Positions 21,836 to 34,367 of a stretch of DNA of 64,000 nt are shown in pieces. This DNA is from Isoetes taiwanensis. Lineage: Eukaryota; Streptophyta; Lycopodiopsida; Isoetales; Isoetaceae. Below the pieces are notes generated by a model. That model searched no databases, was not told the DNA's origin, and was given only the letters and a program-made list of their open reading frames with translations. The position numbers and the translations under genes are program-made. The first letter of the stretch is position 1; each line of letters starts with the position of its first letter. The DNA lies in the NCBI GenBank assembly GCA_021234155.1, contig JAJEKV010000005.1:9976572-10040571 (forward strand), written 5' to 3'.

Positions 21836-24800
21836 ATGAGAGAGAAATCTACTTACTTAAATTGTGTTGGGGGGTGTGTCCTCCTTTTTCCGGCCGCCTG
21901 TGTACATCGAAATCCGGCGAAAAAGCGAAATTTTGGAATCCGAAAATGTAAATCCGCATGTAAAATTTTTAGAGCAAGGTTTACGTTCTTTTTTTTTCTG
22001 TTTTTTCCCTGTGCATTTCATTATGCCCGCGTTTAATTATGGGTTATGCGTTAGGAGCGTTATGTGAAAGGCCTCCTCCATTTCCATGTTTCTGTTGGCA
22101 TTGCTTGCAGATTTGGGCTCTGTTGCTAGCGCCCAGATAGCAGGACTAGCGAAATTTGGGCCGGTATCTTGGCCGTAAATTTCTTGCTTTTGCTTTTCCT
22201 TACTCCAGCAGTCACTCTTTTATCTTAACCGCTTTCTTTTTCTTGAGGCTCAGGCAACGGGAGTTTGAGTCACATGCATGTCCTTTGCTAGCAGAAGATT
22301 TTGGCTGGACGGTAACATTTTGCAGAGCCAGTGGCATGTTTTCCCCTGCTCGAAGAATGGCTATTGTCAGATGGTTAAGGATCTAATTCTGAAGCTTTTT
22401 GCAGGTATATTTTTTGTAAGGGGGCTTCCGTCAACGCGGTTTTTCCAGCTTCTTATTATATGGTAATGCGTTTCATCATCAGCTCTTCCACTCAGCCGGA
22501 TTCATTCATTTTGCCATTCCTTAAAATCCTCTTCGAGCATCCAAAAACCCTACTGTGGAGCGGATTCTCGGATTCTGGCGCCCAGCTAAGCTGCTTGAGG
22601 TAAAAAATTTCGGTCCATTCTTTAACTGTTCTTTCCTTTGCAAGCAAAGGTGCAGACTCTTACAGGGATGGATTTTTTCAGACACAGAAGCCGGTATTGG
22701 CTCTAACGGCTCTGCTGTTGCTGTGATGATAGCAGCGGAAGGCGGTGGCTTAGGGCATTCTTTAGGGTTTGTGGGGATAGATAAGAAAGGAAGCAAGATA
22801 ATCTAACAGGGAAACTGCAGCAGGCAAGCTCATTTTCAAGGTTGCAAGGAGACTTGGTTGCGGGGAATATCAGAAGAAGAAAAAAATCGAGGTACAAGCA
22901 AATCACTGATTGCCTTCGGTTTTCGCCCCTTCAAATCCGGGAAGGTTTTCCTCTACTTCCCTGTAATTTTTAGCTCCTAGAAATATCTCTACTCTGCGCC
23001 TCTGGCTTGAGGTAAAAACTTCTGAATTATTGCCAAGGCAATGCTTCTATGCTTATGTGTTGAACGTTTTTTGGTGCAGGCTTTTTGCAGGAAAAGCGTT
23101 CAGGCTGTTGGTTGCATCAGGTAAACTTTCATTCTGTAAGCATCTTATGGTTATTTGCCTTGGTCTGTAGATGAATTGTAAATCGTAGGGCACATCGGTG
23201 GTTATTTTCTCATCTTGGCATCTTTCTTGACATGCCAGACATAAAGGGATGGTAATCTCTCTTTAATATAATGTTCGTTCTTTTATTTTATGTGTTTCTG
23301 CCTGGTACGGAGTTGGAGATGGTAAACGGCCATAGCAAATGCATGGAAGTTTGTTTTGCAATGTTTGTTGCATTTTACATCATTTTTAAATGGCTGTGAT
23401 TTTCAAGGTACAGGTTGCAATCTGAGCAAGGTTTGTACCCTGGAACTGCAAGCACATAACCGAAGCTGATTCCCTAGCCATTGCAAGAATAGACCTTTCA
23501 GCTTTTTATAGATTTAAAGCATTTAAAGCATAAAACCTGTATAGATATGCTTCACATTTAACTGTCCTGCCGAAACTGCTTTATTGAGCATCAGGGGAAT
23601 AACCTACTAGCCAAGGCATCTGTAGAGATACCGATTTTATTTCTATCACCTGATCATGATACAAATCACTAGCAAGCAGTTTGAGCTTCTAGCCGGAAAG
23701 TACCTCCACAAAATTCAGAAAAACTGTATGAGCAAGACTTGTACTTAAAATGGCAAGGTATAGGTTGCAGTCTGAGCAAGGTTTTTTTATCTTGGCGTTT
23801 CAGAATTCCTTTCAACATATTTTGAGTTTGCTCCATGTCCTTTGCTGCAAGGAGTTATTTTTAATGTAGTGCTCACAGTGCTTCAATACAGGTACCTACC
23901 AAGACAAAATTTCAAGAAGTCTCTAACGTGAAACACATGATCTGCTATTACCCCTTTGAAGCACAACAATCTATATCGTTAATTAAGTGTAAGGCCTTCT
24001 ATAATTTTTGCATTAGCTATAGAAAGTTTCAGAATGCTATACACCTTGGGTCTTCATTTTCAGCAATGGCAGATTGTGATCATCTCAGGTTGATGTATTC
24101 TTTTGCACTGGTTTATTATTAAAGTCTCCAATTCTATCTAATAAGGTTGTTTTATGGCACATATATCTATAGAAAAACATCTCAGGCACTGGCTATTCGA
24201 CCATGTGTCTTTGTGATTCAACAAGTCGGCCTCCTTTATTCTATATTTTTGTAGTTTGCTGGTGGTTTTGCTGCTTTTCTTTATGGGCAGAAAATAATGC
24301 AGTCCAAAAGGACATTCAAAGTTTAAAATTTTGCATTATTGGGCAAGATGGAATTGCTTATTGGATTATCCTTAAAAGATGGGGAAATATGAATGCCACT
24401 GATTTCTATTTGCTCTTAGTTAAAAATTAGTCCAAGGATTACATTATGAAAAGCTAATGTTAGAAGCTTTTTAATTTCTGTCAGTTAAAAATCAGCTCTC
24501 TATAAATTTCGGAGATTGCAGCATTATGCATAAAGATTTGATTTTCCTTTTCCGATTAAGGGGAATCAATTCCTATCTTCTACGTTGGTATGACAAACAT
24601 TGAAGCAGAATATTTTTCGGAGTTCTGGCAGCTTCGCAATTGCCGAGAGTTCTGGCATTCTTACTACATAGGTGATTTATTGCAAAGATGATCTTATTGC
24701 TCTCTGCTAAAATGGTAATTGCCTTCATGTATCATGCTTAATCTTTTCTAAAATGTTGAAGATCATTCAATGATGGTTCAATCAATTAGTCATTTTGGGG

Positions 24801-25890
24801 ACCGTGTTGTAATGCTGCATGTGGCACCAAAATCTTTACCTAATGATGATTAATTGTCGAACATTTGTAACATCTCAACATTTGCCAACCCTAAACCTGA
24901 CTGACTTTTAGTAAGTTCTATTAAGCCCGTTAATTCTAGAGTTAAAATTAAGACAATCATAATTTGCCCCAAAATTCATTGTTCAGATCTTAGTAGATGG
25001 TTTTAGAGGCTGAAGTGCTTTTATGGGCTAAAGGTTCAACAACTTGCAAACCTAGCAAATTTAATGGCCTTTATGCTTACAAGCAAATGCACAATCAACA
25101 CATAGTGTTGATACGCAATAAAAATAACGCCGTTCCTTTTTACTAGGTTGATTGTGCTGCCACGTCCACAAGCAGAATAGAGTCGATCTGTATCGCATGA
25201 TCGGGAGTGGAGGACCAACCTCCATTCCCTTATACAACTCCTTTTTACTCAACATCAATTAAAATATTGGTGGGTACATTTAGTCTCTATCTTCATTGTT
25301 GGGTAGCAACTTTGAGTGATCAGTCTATATCAAATGCTCATATAAACACATCCTTCACTTATGTGCGACAACACCAGGCACAAATTTACTAATGTTACAG
25401 AATTGACTTATGTGTGCATTTGTGATATTTTGTGAAGATGGAACAAGAGGCTACAATTTGTTGTGTTGAATCAACACACCATTTGAAAAGACATGTTGCA
25501 GGGTATTATGGACTGTAAAGGAGATGATGCACGTGCTATTGGCAAAAAAGTTGTGTTACCATCCTCGCATGTGGGAGATCCAAGATACATGACCCAATGA
25601 TATCAGGATGCCATGTTTATTGTTCGAGGTGATATTTTGAGCATGAGTTTTGGATCTGTCTTTCCAAATTTTCGTCTTTCGAGGTAGATTTAATTGCTCT
25701 CCACAACATTGTTTTCTCTACTAAAATCTATAAATGCAAAGCTAATACATGGATAATATTGTCGTTATACAATTTCAATAATAAAAATAATTACGAAAGT
25801 AAATAATGCCCATTTTTGCCAATATCAACATGCATTGTTGTCGAAGTTGCACATATAGACGTTAGAGACCAAGTAAAAAATGCACCTCAG
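21836..25890. other. Noncoding, possibly transcribed sequence
   Basis: Base composition and splice-like boundaries (many TTTGCAG and AGGTAAAA) suggest untranslated or intronic gene sequence. No protein could be assembled. A repeated block CARGGTAYAGGTTGCARTCT GAGCAAGG occurs near 23407 and 23754. A motif resembling a decayed Helitron 3' end (CCAGGCACAAATTTACTAA) is near 25376. Confidence 0.35.
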
Positions 25891-25928
25891 GACATTAGCC
25901 CAGCAACGCCGGGCACACATTTACTAGT
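25891..25928 (+). mobile_element. Helitron-like 3' terminus
   Basis: GCCCAGCAACGCCGGGC (25898-25914) folds into a hairpin of six pairs with one mismatch. It is followed after nine bases by CTAG (25924-25927) and then T. A short GC hairpin about 10 bases before a CTRR end abutting T is the hallmark of Helitron 3' ends. The 5' end of this element was not found, so its extent is unknown. Confidence 0.45.
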
Positions 25929-26205
25929 AATTCTTGAACCTCAAGCAGCTTTTTTGATCGAAATAGGATTTGGCGGCTTCCAACGATGTTAGATGATAGC
26001 AAGAAAACATGGGAACATAAAACTCAATGTGTTCTATGATAAACCGGCAAATACCTCCAACTTTAGCAAGGTTTAGGTCACTTTATGCTAGAAATATCGA
26101 AGAAGGCAGTTCTGGACTGGTGCAGAAACTGCCAAATTCTCCAATGTTTGAGCAATCACCACATGGCATAGGTGATCCCATTGCTCTTGAAGTTCTCAGA
26201 GGTCA

Positions 26206-26650
26206 TTAAGAAACAAGTGAAGACTCAAATGATGGTGGTGTATTATAAAATTGAAATTTCTTTCGTGAGTCACATGGGTTTAAGTGGCAGAGGTCATGTG
26301 GGTTAGTTCTGGTCCATGGATCAGGAATGGTCCCAGGGACAGGTCTCGTATTATAGCAGCGCATAGGATCCCATAGTATAAGCACACCTTCACCAACAAT
26401 TCCTCTATTGCACTGATGATACAAAATCACTTTCTCGTCCTTCCATGTTAATCTGGAAACTACCATTCTTCTTTCCTCATTAGCTCTAGCTGGATTTTTA
26501 ATATTTTCTGCATTTGCTTTAGGTGGCTGCTCATTCTTATTTGTATTAATCTCTTCCACATCCATGTAATCAGCATCATTCTTCTCTGCTCGAGGTTCTT
26601 GGTCACAGGGTTCCCCAGCAGTAGCTTCACGAGAAATCTGAAAATTAGAA
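26206..26650 (-). CDS. 3'-terminal exon of an unrecognised gene
   Basis: A reverse-strand frame follows a good splice acceptor (TTTTCAG near 26640) and reads REATAGEPCDQEPRAEKND, a hydrophilic linker, then RRMVVSRLTWKDEKVILYHQ, CNRGIVGEGVLILWDPMRCY, NTRPVPGTIPDPWTRTNPHD and a stop at 26206. The composition is protein-like: cysteine, tryptophan and proline are well placed and codons are not low-complexity. No upstream exon was assembled and no domain is recognised. It could be a transposon protein end. Confidence 0.35.
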
Positions 26651-26827
26651 GAAAGGTTGAGGAAAACATAGTATTGTATGCAATAACAATAAATAAAATA
26701 TCTATACAATACCTACACCTATAAAATATCTATAAAATATCTATGCACGATAGTGCGAGCGACAAGTGTGGACCATAATTTTGTAAAAAATATAATAAAG
26801 TTATATTAATTTACCAAATACAGATAT

Positions 26828-26844
26828 GTCGCGCTAGGCGCGAC
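26828..26844. repeat. Perfect 7-bp hairpin GTCGCGC-TAG-GCGCGAC
   Basis: A GC-rich hairpin stands out in AT-rich sequence. It could be a terminus-associated hairpin of a Helitron-type element on either strand, but no CTRR end was found at the expected distance. Confidence 0.6.
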
Positions 26845-26972
26845 TCATACAAAAGTATCCCATTTGGACACGTCACCAGATATCTCATTTCGTAGCACAT
26901 TTCCAATTTCGTATTTGCTGAATCAGTACAAATATCATTTCCCCATTTCAATCTCTGCAGTTTGTTTTCTCA

Positions 26973-27479
26973 ATGGGCTATGTAACCAGTTTGGTGCATG
27001 TCGATGCTACCAACCGTGGACGTGTGCACGTGCGAGGCTTGACGTTGAGCCTCACCAAAGCCCCCGATAGGGCACTCCAGAGAGATATCCCGGAAGCAAC
27101 ACTGTTCTGGGATTTCAACAGCATGGTGAGGAAGTTCGACCATCTCCTCCCTGTCTATGAGGAGAGAGATGGATGTGGAAGTACGGAGCCGGGAGTGGCA
27201 GGCTTAACAGAAGCCCAGTTTAATGCGGAGATTGCAGATATAGTCCTCCATGCAGCTGCAATCATTGGCATAAAATTTGTTTTGACCCATTTCCTAATCC
27301 TCAAACCTGGACAGAAAGATTTGTTAGAGAGTCTAAGGACCCACCATTCTGGAATGCTGGAGGCCAAAATGAACAGCATCCTAATGATCACAAACCTGGA
27401 TCCAGATAGACTGGATTACATTCTACACAGGACAGTAATTATTGATCCTGCACCACTGCTACCAGTCTTACCAGAATAG
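26973..27479 (+). CDS. Intact 168-residue open frame, unrecognised
   Basis: The frame begins MGYVTSLVHVDATNRGRVHV and ends ILHRTVIIDPAPLLPVLPE with TAG at 27479. In between are TLFWDFNSMVRKFDHLLPVY, a glycine-rich turn, LTEAQFNAEIADIVLHAAAI and IGIKFVLTHFLILKPGQKDL, suggesting alternating helices. There is no signal peptide. It is the longest uninterrupted host-like frame in this part of the window. The next ATG-free frame upstream is open only briefly, so this start is the simplest. Function unknown. A transposon accessory or gag-like protein is possible. Confidence 0.4.
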   Translation: MGYVTSLVHVDATNRGRVHVRGLTLSLTKAPDRALQRDIPEATLFWDFNSMVRKFDHLLPVYEERDGCGSTEPGVAGLTEAQFNAEIADIVLHAAAIIGIKFVLTHFLILKPGQKDLLESLRTHHSGMLEAKMNSILMITNLDPDRLDYILHRTVIIDPAPLLPVLPE

Positions 27480-27660
27480 CTTTCATAAAGCTCATTTGTA
27501 TATATTTTTTGGAATAAAAAACATTTTTAGTTTCACAATATAGTCCTAATTCAAGTCAATCTAAGTTGATGCCAAAATTATTTGTCACAGGCATAGTGGT
27601 ACGTAACACGCTTGTGACTTATGACCGTGCAAATTAAAAGGTATGAACGTCAACTGTAGT

Positions 27661-28960
27661 AACTTATGAAAGAGCTTGTCCCCACCAATTTCTCCAGCAC
27701 CTGCTCCATCCGGTGGACCTCCAAGTTCTTTCCACAGTCTTCCAGTGATACCACCGTTGAGTCTTTCCAGTAGTGGTAATTACATCAATGAAAGTATGTC
27801 GACTTCAAACTCTAATCCTGTATCTTGTCCCCATTAGTCATCACTCTTAGTTCTTAATCATGGTCGCCAGGTATTGGAAGCATTGAGATACATATGTCAC
27901 TTCATATAAATTTGTCTGTTTTCTATGTCCTCAAGGAACAACTTATGGAAGACATTGCACGTGAACTTGATATCAGTATCATTCAGGTTTTTATCTCAGC
28001 TTAATTGTGTCAAATATATTGTTGGATTGTTAGACAAATATGTCTCTACAGCCTAAACTAATTTTTAAGAAAGCAATCTAACTTTCAGCTCACTATTTGG
28101 AATGTGTGCCATATGACCATCTATGCATATGGTCAAGGTTTGATCAATGCTTATGACCACTTGTATTGATTGTTTGTTGTAATGGTCATAGCATTTGGAA
28201 TATTCATTTCATTTATGAGTTTTACCATTGGAATACCAAAGTTCGGCGCTTTTCCAAAGTTATATAAAATAGCCATTAGGAGTAAATCAAAGGTAATGGA
28301 ATGCCTGCTTTGTTAAGACTGGACTTATATGGTTATAAAAGAATGCTTTTTGTACATAATGAAACAAAATTAAGACCTAAAATCCTTTAAATATTTGCTA
28401 CTAATTTTTTGTTACTCCTTTACTACTACCAACGAGTTTTGCTTCCAAATTCTACAGCGAAGTCTAGCTGAGGTCCTTGACATGGGCAGCAATGTCTTTT
28501 TACGTTGGGCAATATTACCTGCAGCATCTGAGAATCGCATATTGACAAGCACAGCACAGGGTTGTGTGTGGATGGTTCTCTATTCACGAACGTAGAAGTT
28601 TTTACGATATGTCTATCTTGATATTGCAGAGTATTATTATACACTTAGAGAATCAGGAATTACATCCAGATGATAGATATGGCTTCTCTAGCTTTAGCTG
28701 GAACGTTGCAGACTGCTCATTTATGTTTTTTATGTTAAATGCTTAAACTTTATTCTATATTTTATTTTCCTACAGGTCTCAGGCATCATCGCATTGGCAT
28801 ATCGCTGGTGTTTCAGCAGTCATTGCTTCAGCTATCATAGTTGTAGCAATTGGAGCATTGGTTTTCTGGCAACTTTCCAGATTCAGAGATAAGCATTTGA
28901 ACTACCAGACAATACAGGATACTGTTGATAATGAAGGGGTACAACTACAGCAAATATAAG
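27661..28960 (+). pseudogene. Receptor-like protein ectodomain and transmembrane fragment
   Basis: Exon-like blocks on the plus strand in order are a proline-rich linker SPPISPAPAPSGGPPSSFHS (about 27665), EQLMEDIARELDISIIQ (about 27940), SLAEVLDMGSNVFLRWAILP (about 28460), IIIHLENQELHPDDRYGF (about 28625), then after an acceptor near 28775 HWHIAGVSAVIASAIIVVAI GALVFW and a stop at about 28959. The last is a clear transmembrane helix followed by basic residues. This order (Pro-rich, small alpha/beta repeats, membrane span) matches the extracellular part of some plant receptor-like kinases. A kinase fragment lies at 33.96 kb. Kinship with that family is inference. Confidence 0.4.
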
Positions 28961-30380
28961 ACAATCAGAAATATGTTGTACAGATTGATCCTCCACGTTC
29001 TGATCATTTATTATCTGGTTCTACCATCTTGTTGCTGATACTGAATTGGTATCTATACGACTTGACACAGAAGACTGAATTCGCGAAGCTATAAACTCAG
29101 GAAAGTGTTTTGTGATCTGGATATTTTTATCACTCCATTGTTTCGTGATGCAGTTACAGAAATCCTGAAATTGCTTTGCACTATGGGACAACATTGCAGG
29201 CGTCCAACCACCATAAGAGCATTGCACGGTAAGTCTATAACTTTTATTAGCTCATTTAGAGAATGAGGTTGAGACTGGTATTGTGCTAATTATATGTAAC
29301 TATCATCTGGAAATGTGAACATTAAGAAGGTACTTCTGTTCAGCTGGCACTACGCCGTTCTTCTTTTGTTTAGGATGTGCGCGGTTAAGATAGACGTTTA
29401 ATTGGCATTAGAGAAGAAGCCCGCCCCTGGCTCTGTTTTTCAATTAGAGCCCTCCAATATCCGGTATATGTTCAAAGCTGTGTCTACTGATCCCTTATTC
29501 ATTCATTTCTCTCACGTTGGTTCATTTGTTCTATAAATGGTAGAAGTTCTTGTGCACAGAAGTTGCTTTTTATACTTGCACAGTGGCATGATTGGGATTA
29601 AATCATTCTGATAATAAGGAAAACATACATTTTTTGAAGTTCTGTATGACAAATTTGCTTTTAGCATCCAGATATTACATTTTGATCTTAGATTTGTCCA
29701 TGTAATTTGTTTGCTTTTCCAGTTCCGACTTGCAGTCGACTCTAGCTCTGATCCAACAACATAATTGGATCGGTATATCCTTAATGGCAAAATTTATGTT
29801 TGAATCTCATGTTCTCAATAAGGAGGATATGGTAGCCCAGCACGAATGTATTTGATCTAGCATGTCACTGCTATCTGATTTGCTTGGGGTTCAGACAAAG
29901 TATGCTATTATAATTTCACATAGCTGCACCTAATTTCTAGCCACTCTTTTCTCCAGTTTATTTTAAGACTCGAAGTGTCTGAGAAATCGGCTCAGAGCTT
30001 ATGTACATTAAATGACTTTTCGGAAGGCTTTGTTGTTCTATAATGCCGCAGAATGAAATCTTATGGCTGAAGAGGCCAAGTTAAGTATGCATGTGCTTCT
30101 TGGATATGGGATATGTGATATCAGATTTTAATGACCACATAGAAAATCTTTGAAGAGGCCTTAGTTAAACATGCATGTCAGTCCTGTCCATGGAAGATAT
30201 GATATCAGATGTCAGTGAGAATCTCTGGCTGAAGAATAATGGTATTAACAGTGAAAAATTACCCAACTTCTTTGTTGTTGTACATTGTATTGTGCTTGGA
30301 TTTATGTTACAGGTTTTGTAAACATGATTTTTAATGGAGGCAAGGGACAACGGATTTATGTTATAAACATGATTTTTTAA
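28961..30380. other. Noncoding sequence
   Basis: No supported exon or repeat was found. Short open frames lack domains. Confidence 0.4.
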
Positions 30381-30535
30381 GAAGAAGAAGAAGAAGAAGA
30401 AGAGATTTTAACGTCACGCCATAAGGCAGCGTCCTATCGGACATGTGACACTTTACAACACACCCAGATGGGTCCTGCCCCCACCACTTTACATTGCTGA
30501 AGTGGGTCAGGAGGCAAGGGACAACAGTGACGCAA
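30381..30535 (-). repeat. Retroposon 3' end with (GAA)n tail, copy 2
   Basis: About eight GAA units (30381-30404) are followed by TTTTAACGTCACGCCATAAG, GCAGCGTCC and CGGACATGTGAC, then CACTTTACATTGCTGAAGTG. The blocks match 11907-12000 in order. Read on the reverse strand both copies end in a microsatellite. Confidence 0.55.
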
Positions 30536-32104
30536 GAGTAAATGACCTATTTTTGCTTCCTCGGGTTATTGCAGGAATGATTGGGAAAAAGCCATTGATG
30601 CACATAGGCCTATCTTTTCTGTCGGAGCTTCATATTCAGAATAAAAGTACCCATTGGGACATTGGCCTTTCTTTCAGCTGGAGCTTTATATTCATAAAGT
30701 GCGTCCTGAACAGGCAAATGCCATTCAAAAGCATATAGAAACAAATTCTATGGATATTATGGTGGAATATGTAGATGCTTGCTTGATGAACCTTTCACAA
30801 CTGTTCAATGGATTAGAAACATATTCTAGCATAAATTGCTTAATACCAAGCACCAAAAAACATGCATCTATTTTTCCAATTACTCATCATATTCGTCAAA
30901 CACATATGATATTCAATAGGAACCTTAATAACAGGTGAAAATGGCAGTAGCACTAGCTTAAAGGTGAGATATTTGGAAATCCAACTCAGAGAAGGATGCA
31001 TTTAATGGTCCTTCAATGGATTGAAAGCACAAAACAACAGGTAATTGTTTATAGAGGAGAAACATTGCACAATTAGAATGGAATTGTCTACCATTCAAGT
31101 TCACCCAAGCATTCCACAGCTACTCTCATAAAAAACTACGAAATAATAGCAATTAGAACTGTGGGCATCCCATTTCTGCAATAATCCTCATATTAAAAAT
31201 CTGGCCCTTCCATTGATCTGCATGCCCTCATATAGAAGAGCCATTGCCTGCAAGAAAGGTTCATCTCAAATAAGGATCATGAGCGGAATGTAAAGATGTG
31301 CAAAAACGTCAGAATGTGCAAAAAGACTGCTTAGATCAAGTATGGAAAATAGAAAAATAATCAATAGCATGACAAAGGAATGTTCTAAAATATGTGAGCA
31401 TCATAAAAGTTTACCTTTTCCATCTGTGATGTACATAGATCAGACCTTTCTTTGTTTGTGATCGCCACTTTGGGAAGATAAGTTGGTCTCCTATAAAGAA
31501 AAACTAAGATGGAGATGGAAGATAACATTGCAGCCTGCTCCAACTTGATTTCCTTGCCATTAGCATAAATAAAAGCAATTATAAGGGCCAAGTGGGTTCT
31601 AACGAACCTGGATCATGTTCCCCTTCTGTCCTGGGAAAGAGAGGAACCAAAAGCATCAGATTACATATGACCAAATCCGAAGCAAGACAACACCTGCAAC
31701 GTATTCTGAAATTTGATTAGAGTAGACGTCAAGTTAGAACAAAGCAATCAAAGATATCATATAAGCAAAAAATCTGGTGATTTTTATATGGAGCACACAG
31801 AAATGGAAGAAAAATGGACTGTCAAAGGTCACCTACAAAGATGAAACGTGTAACTTTTGTTTGCTTTCAAGAGCATCATAAAGATAGAACACTCAAATAA
31901 GCATGCAATTAGGATTGTAGCCAACGTTCCTTAAAATAGATGACTGTCAGTAGAACAAAAATCAACATTCGATAATATGCCACCGCATATGTTCCGCTTA
32001 TGGTTATATCCAGATGAATACGGTACCCAAAGACTTCAAAACACGTTGCATTTAAAGACTTACACGAATATGCCAACATTCACCATTGAACAGGATGTCA
32101 ATAA
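30536..32104. other. Noncoding sequence
   Basis: The frame 30445-30938 region contains a near-repeat of GGCCTWTCTTTC...GGAGCTT (about 30607 and 30663). No recognisable protein was seen. Confidence 0.35.
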
Positions 32105-32397
32105 CTGCAACAACAAAACACAGGTTTTTCTCGGACAGAGATTCTTTCTAGAGTTGAATAGAAAGAATCTCTGTCCGAGAAAAACCTGTGTTTTGTTGTT
32201 GCAGTAAAACATGATTGCTCAGCAGATTGATCTATAAATGAAGGTTCAATACAGGGTTGTATGCTACATAAATTTGTATGGCATGTAGTCTCTAGAAACT
32301 TTTCTTCAACTCTAGAAAGAATCTCTGTCCGAGAAAAACCTGTGTTTTGTTGTTGCAGTAAAACATGATTGCTCAGCAGATTGATCTATGAATGAAG
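32105..32397. repeat. Perfect 46-bp hairpin plus a third direct copy
   Basis: The arm 32105-32150 is exactly inverted at 32159-32204 with an 8-base loop GAGTTGAA. The right arm and ~38 bp after it recur in direct orientation at 32313-32397, sharing TAAAACATGATTGCTCAGC. The third copy also keeps the loop sequence inverted relative to the first. This looks like a recent template-switch rearrangement rather than a transposon, because no terminal duplication is seen. Confidence 0.9.
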
Positions 32398-33184
32398 CAT
32401 AAGGAATGTCATGTTGCAAATGACATTATTCTTGCTTGCAATGCCATTATTATCCTGTTTATACATTTTCAAGTATTCTTTTAACAGGTTCTTATGTGAT
32501 ATTTGCAAGAAAACAGTGTCCAAGATTTGTACTACGAAGAACATCCAGATTAAAAAGCAACAGCTATTTGAACAACACACTCCTAGCTGTAATCATTCTA
32601 GCATTCCTGCCGAGAGAATGAAGCAGGGAAGGATTGATGGCAGGTTGCAGGATGTCAATTGTTGTTGTAAAAACACGGTTACATCAAATACATTTAAGCA
32701 CAAGAGCCAATGGAAAAAGTGAGTTTTCAGCTCGGCGGGACAAAAGGTTGTTTCTCTGAGATTTTATGTCTGTCGTTTGCCTAAGTGAATGCATGTGCAT
32801 GCATAACCTAGGTTGACGGGCTATGGATTTCAAAATTGCTGGAAGTTTAAAACATTAGTCTAATAGATTTTTTCCTGATCAAATAGTCATCCAAGGTTTT
32901 ATATTTCTTACCTTTAGGTTTAGTGGTCTGGGTGCTTAAATGAATGCGTGCAAAATGTCTCAAATTTACTCCTTTGAAAGATGATTGGGACCAACCTCTA
33001 GCTTGATGTTGCCCAATTCAAGTTCTATCCCCTTGTATGTACAGGTATAAAGCTGTCTACAGCACTGCCATAAGAGTTACCTTGTGCATCATCTATTTCT
33101 AAAGAAAAGGACCCAAGGACCTTTTTCAAACTAACTTAAGAAATATATATTGAGGTTGTGATATTTATCCATGACTAATTTTAA

Positions 33185-33955
33185 ATTTGCAGGCCAAGTT
33201 GGTAGACAGCTGCCCACAATTTTCGTTACCAAATGATGTAAACTGCTATAAGTTAGCGCCTCCAGCTCTTGAACATGCTATCACATAGAAAGGAGAAAGC
33301 CCATCAATTGTGACCGGAATCTTGCAACAAGCAACTAAGATAATGAGGATATGTGCTGAGGAAAAAATACCTGCTGGGACTAATACCGTCACCCCTGTTG
33401 CTATGTTTGGAGAAAACACAGGAACCTGAAAAATTTATAACATTGGCAGCTTCAGATATTCTTCAACCTATGGCATTGTGGACAACAGATACCCGTGAGA
33501 ACTTAGACGAAAAGTCTACCAGAGATTGCAGCTACATGGTAAGGATGTATCAGGGGACATCTGTGATATGGACCATGAAGTGGAATGGCTTACAAAGTTC
33601 AAGTATGAATGCCTGCAAGGAGAACCCACCATTGGAGGTGCTTTTGTCAGAGGTCTAGCAAACTGCGATTGGGAAAACATTGACCTCAAATCTGAAGAGG
33701 CTTTTCTGGAATCAATACAAACTTAGATAAAAACTACACCACAGTTGCATTAGCATCATTTAAGAAGCTTGCTGATACTGAAGAAGATGGGGAAGGAGTA
33801 CATGATACTACTGCTTCAGATTATCTATCAATCTTGAAAGCATTGGGAGAGTGGATAAAACATGCAGTGCAATATAATAAAGAGGCTTGTTGGGGAAGTT
33901 TAGGCCCTCAGTATTATACAAAATTGTCCTTCCCGGACAGGCGCATCGGGTTTTG
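33185..33955 (+). pseudogene. Conserved-looking coding blocks, unidentified
   Basis: Successive plus-strand frames give CPQFSLPNDVNCYKLAPPAL, IMRICAEEKIPAGTNTVTPV, LRRKVYQRLQLHGKDVSGDI, HEVEWLTKFKYECLQGEPTI, GGAFVRGLANCDWENIDL, LDKNYTTVALASFKKLADTE and DYLSILKALGEWIKHAVQYN. Stops and frameshifts separate them (TAG near 33723, TGA near 33955). The composition strongly suggests a former protein of helical repeats, but I cannot name the family. Confidence 0.45.
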
Positions 33956-34125
33956 AAGTTATAAGTGTAAAAGTCAATATTTCTTTTGAAGCTCTTGAAC
34001 TGGAAAGTGCAGATCATCCAACTATTCACCAAGATGTGAAGTCCTCAAACACTCTGTTAACAAACACTTGCAGGGATAAGGTGGTAGACTTTGGTTTCTC
34101 AAGAATTTTCAATACAAGATATTTC
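33956..34125 (+). pseudogene. Receptor-like kinase catalytic-loop fragment
   Basis: The frame reads ELESADHPTIHQDVKSSNTL, then LTNTCRDKVVDFGFSR and a stop. It corresponds to kinase subdomains VIb and VII: HRDVKSSN with Arg replaced by Gln, and DFG. The Asp of the loop, the Asn and the DFG Asp are present. The rest of the kinase is absent. It may belong with the receptor-like ectodomain fragment 5 kb upstream on the same strand. Confidence 0.7.
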
Positions 34126-34367
34126 ATCTGAAACATTATCCACCATAGCTCTCGCCTGACGAACCAATTGGCTCAAGCTATAGGCTGCCGGTGTAATCAG
34201 AATTATCAGAGTTAAGCTACTCTTCCAAGTGCACTCTTAAATTCAAAACACAGATTGATGCAATTGGAACATGTAAAGACAGAGTGAAAACTTGTTTGGA
34301 CATGAGGAGTCTAAATGTAAAGCTTAATATCTTAGATTCTATTGCGTAACATTTGTGTGTTGCAGAT

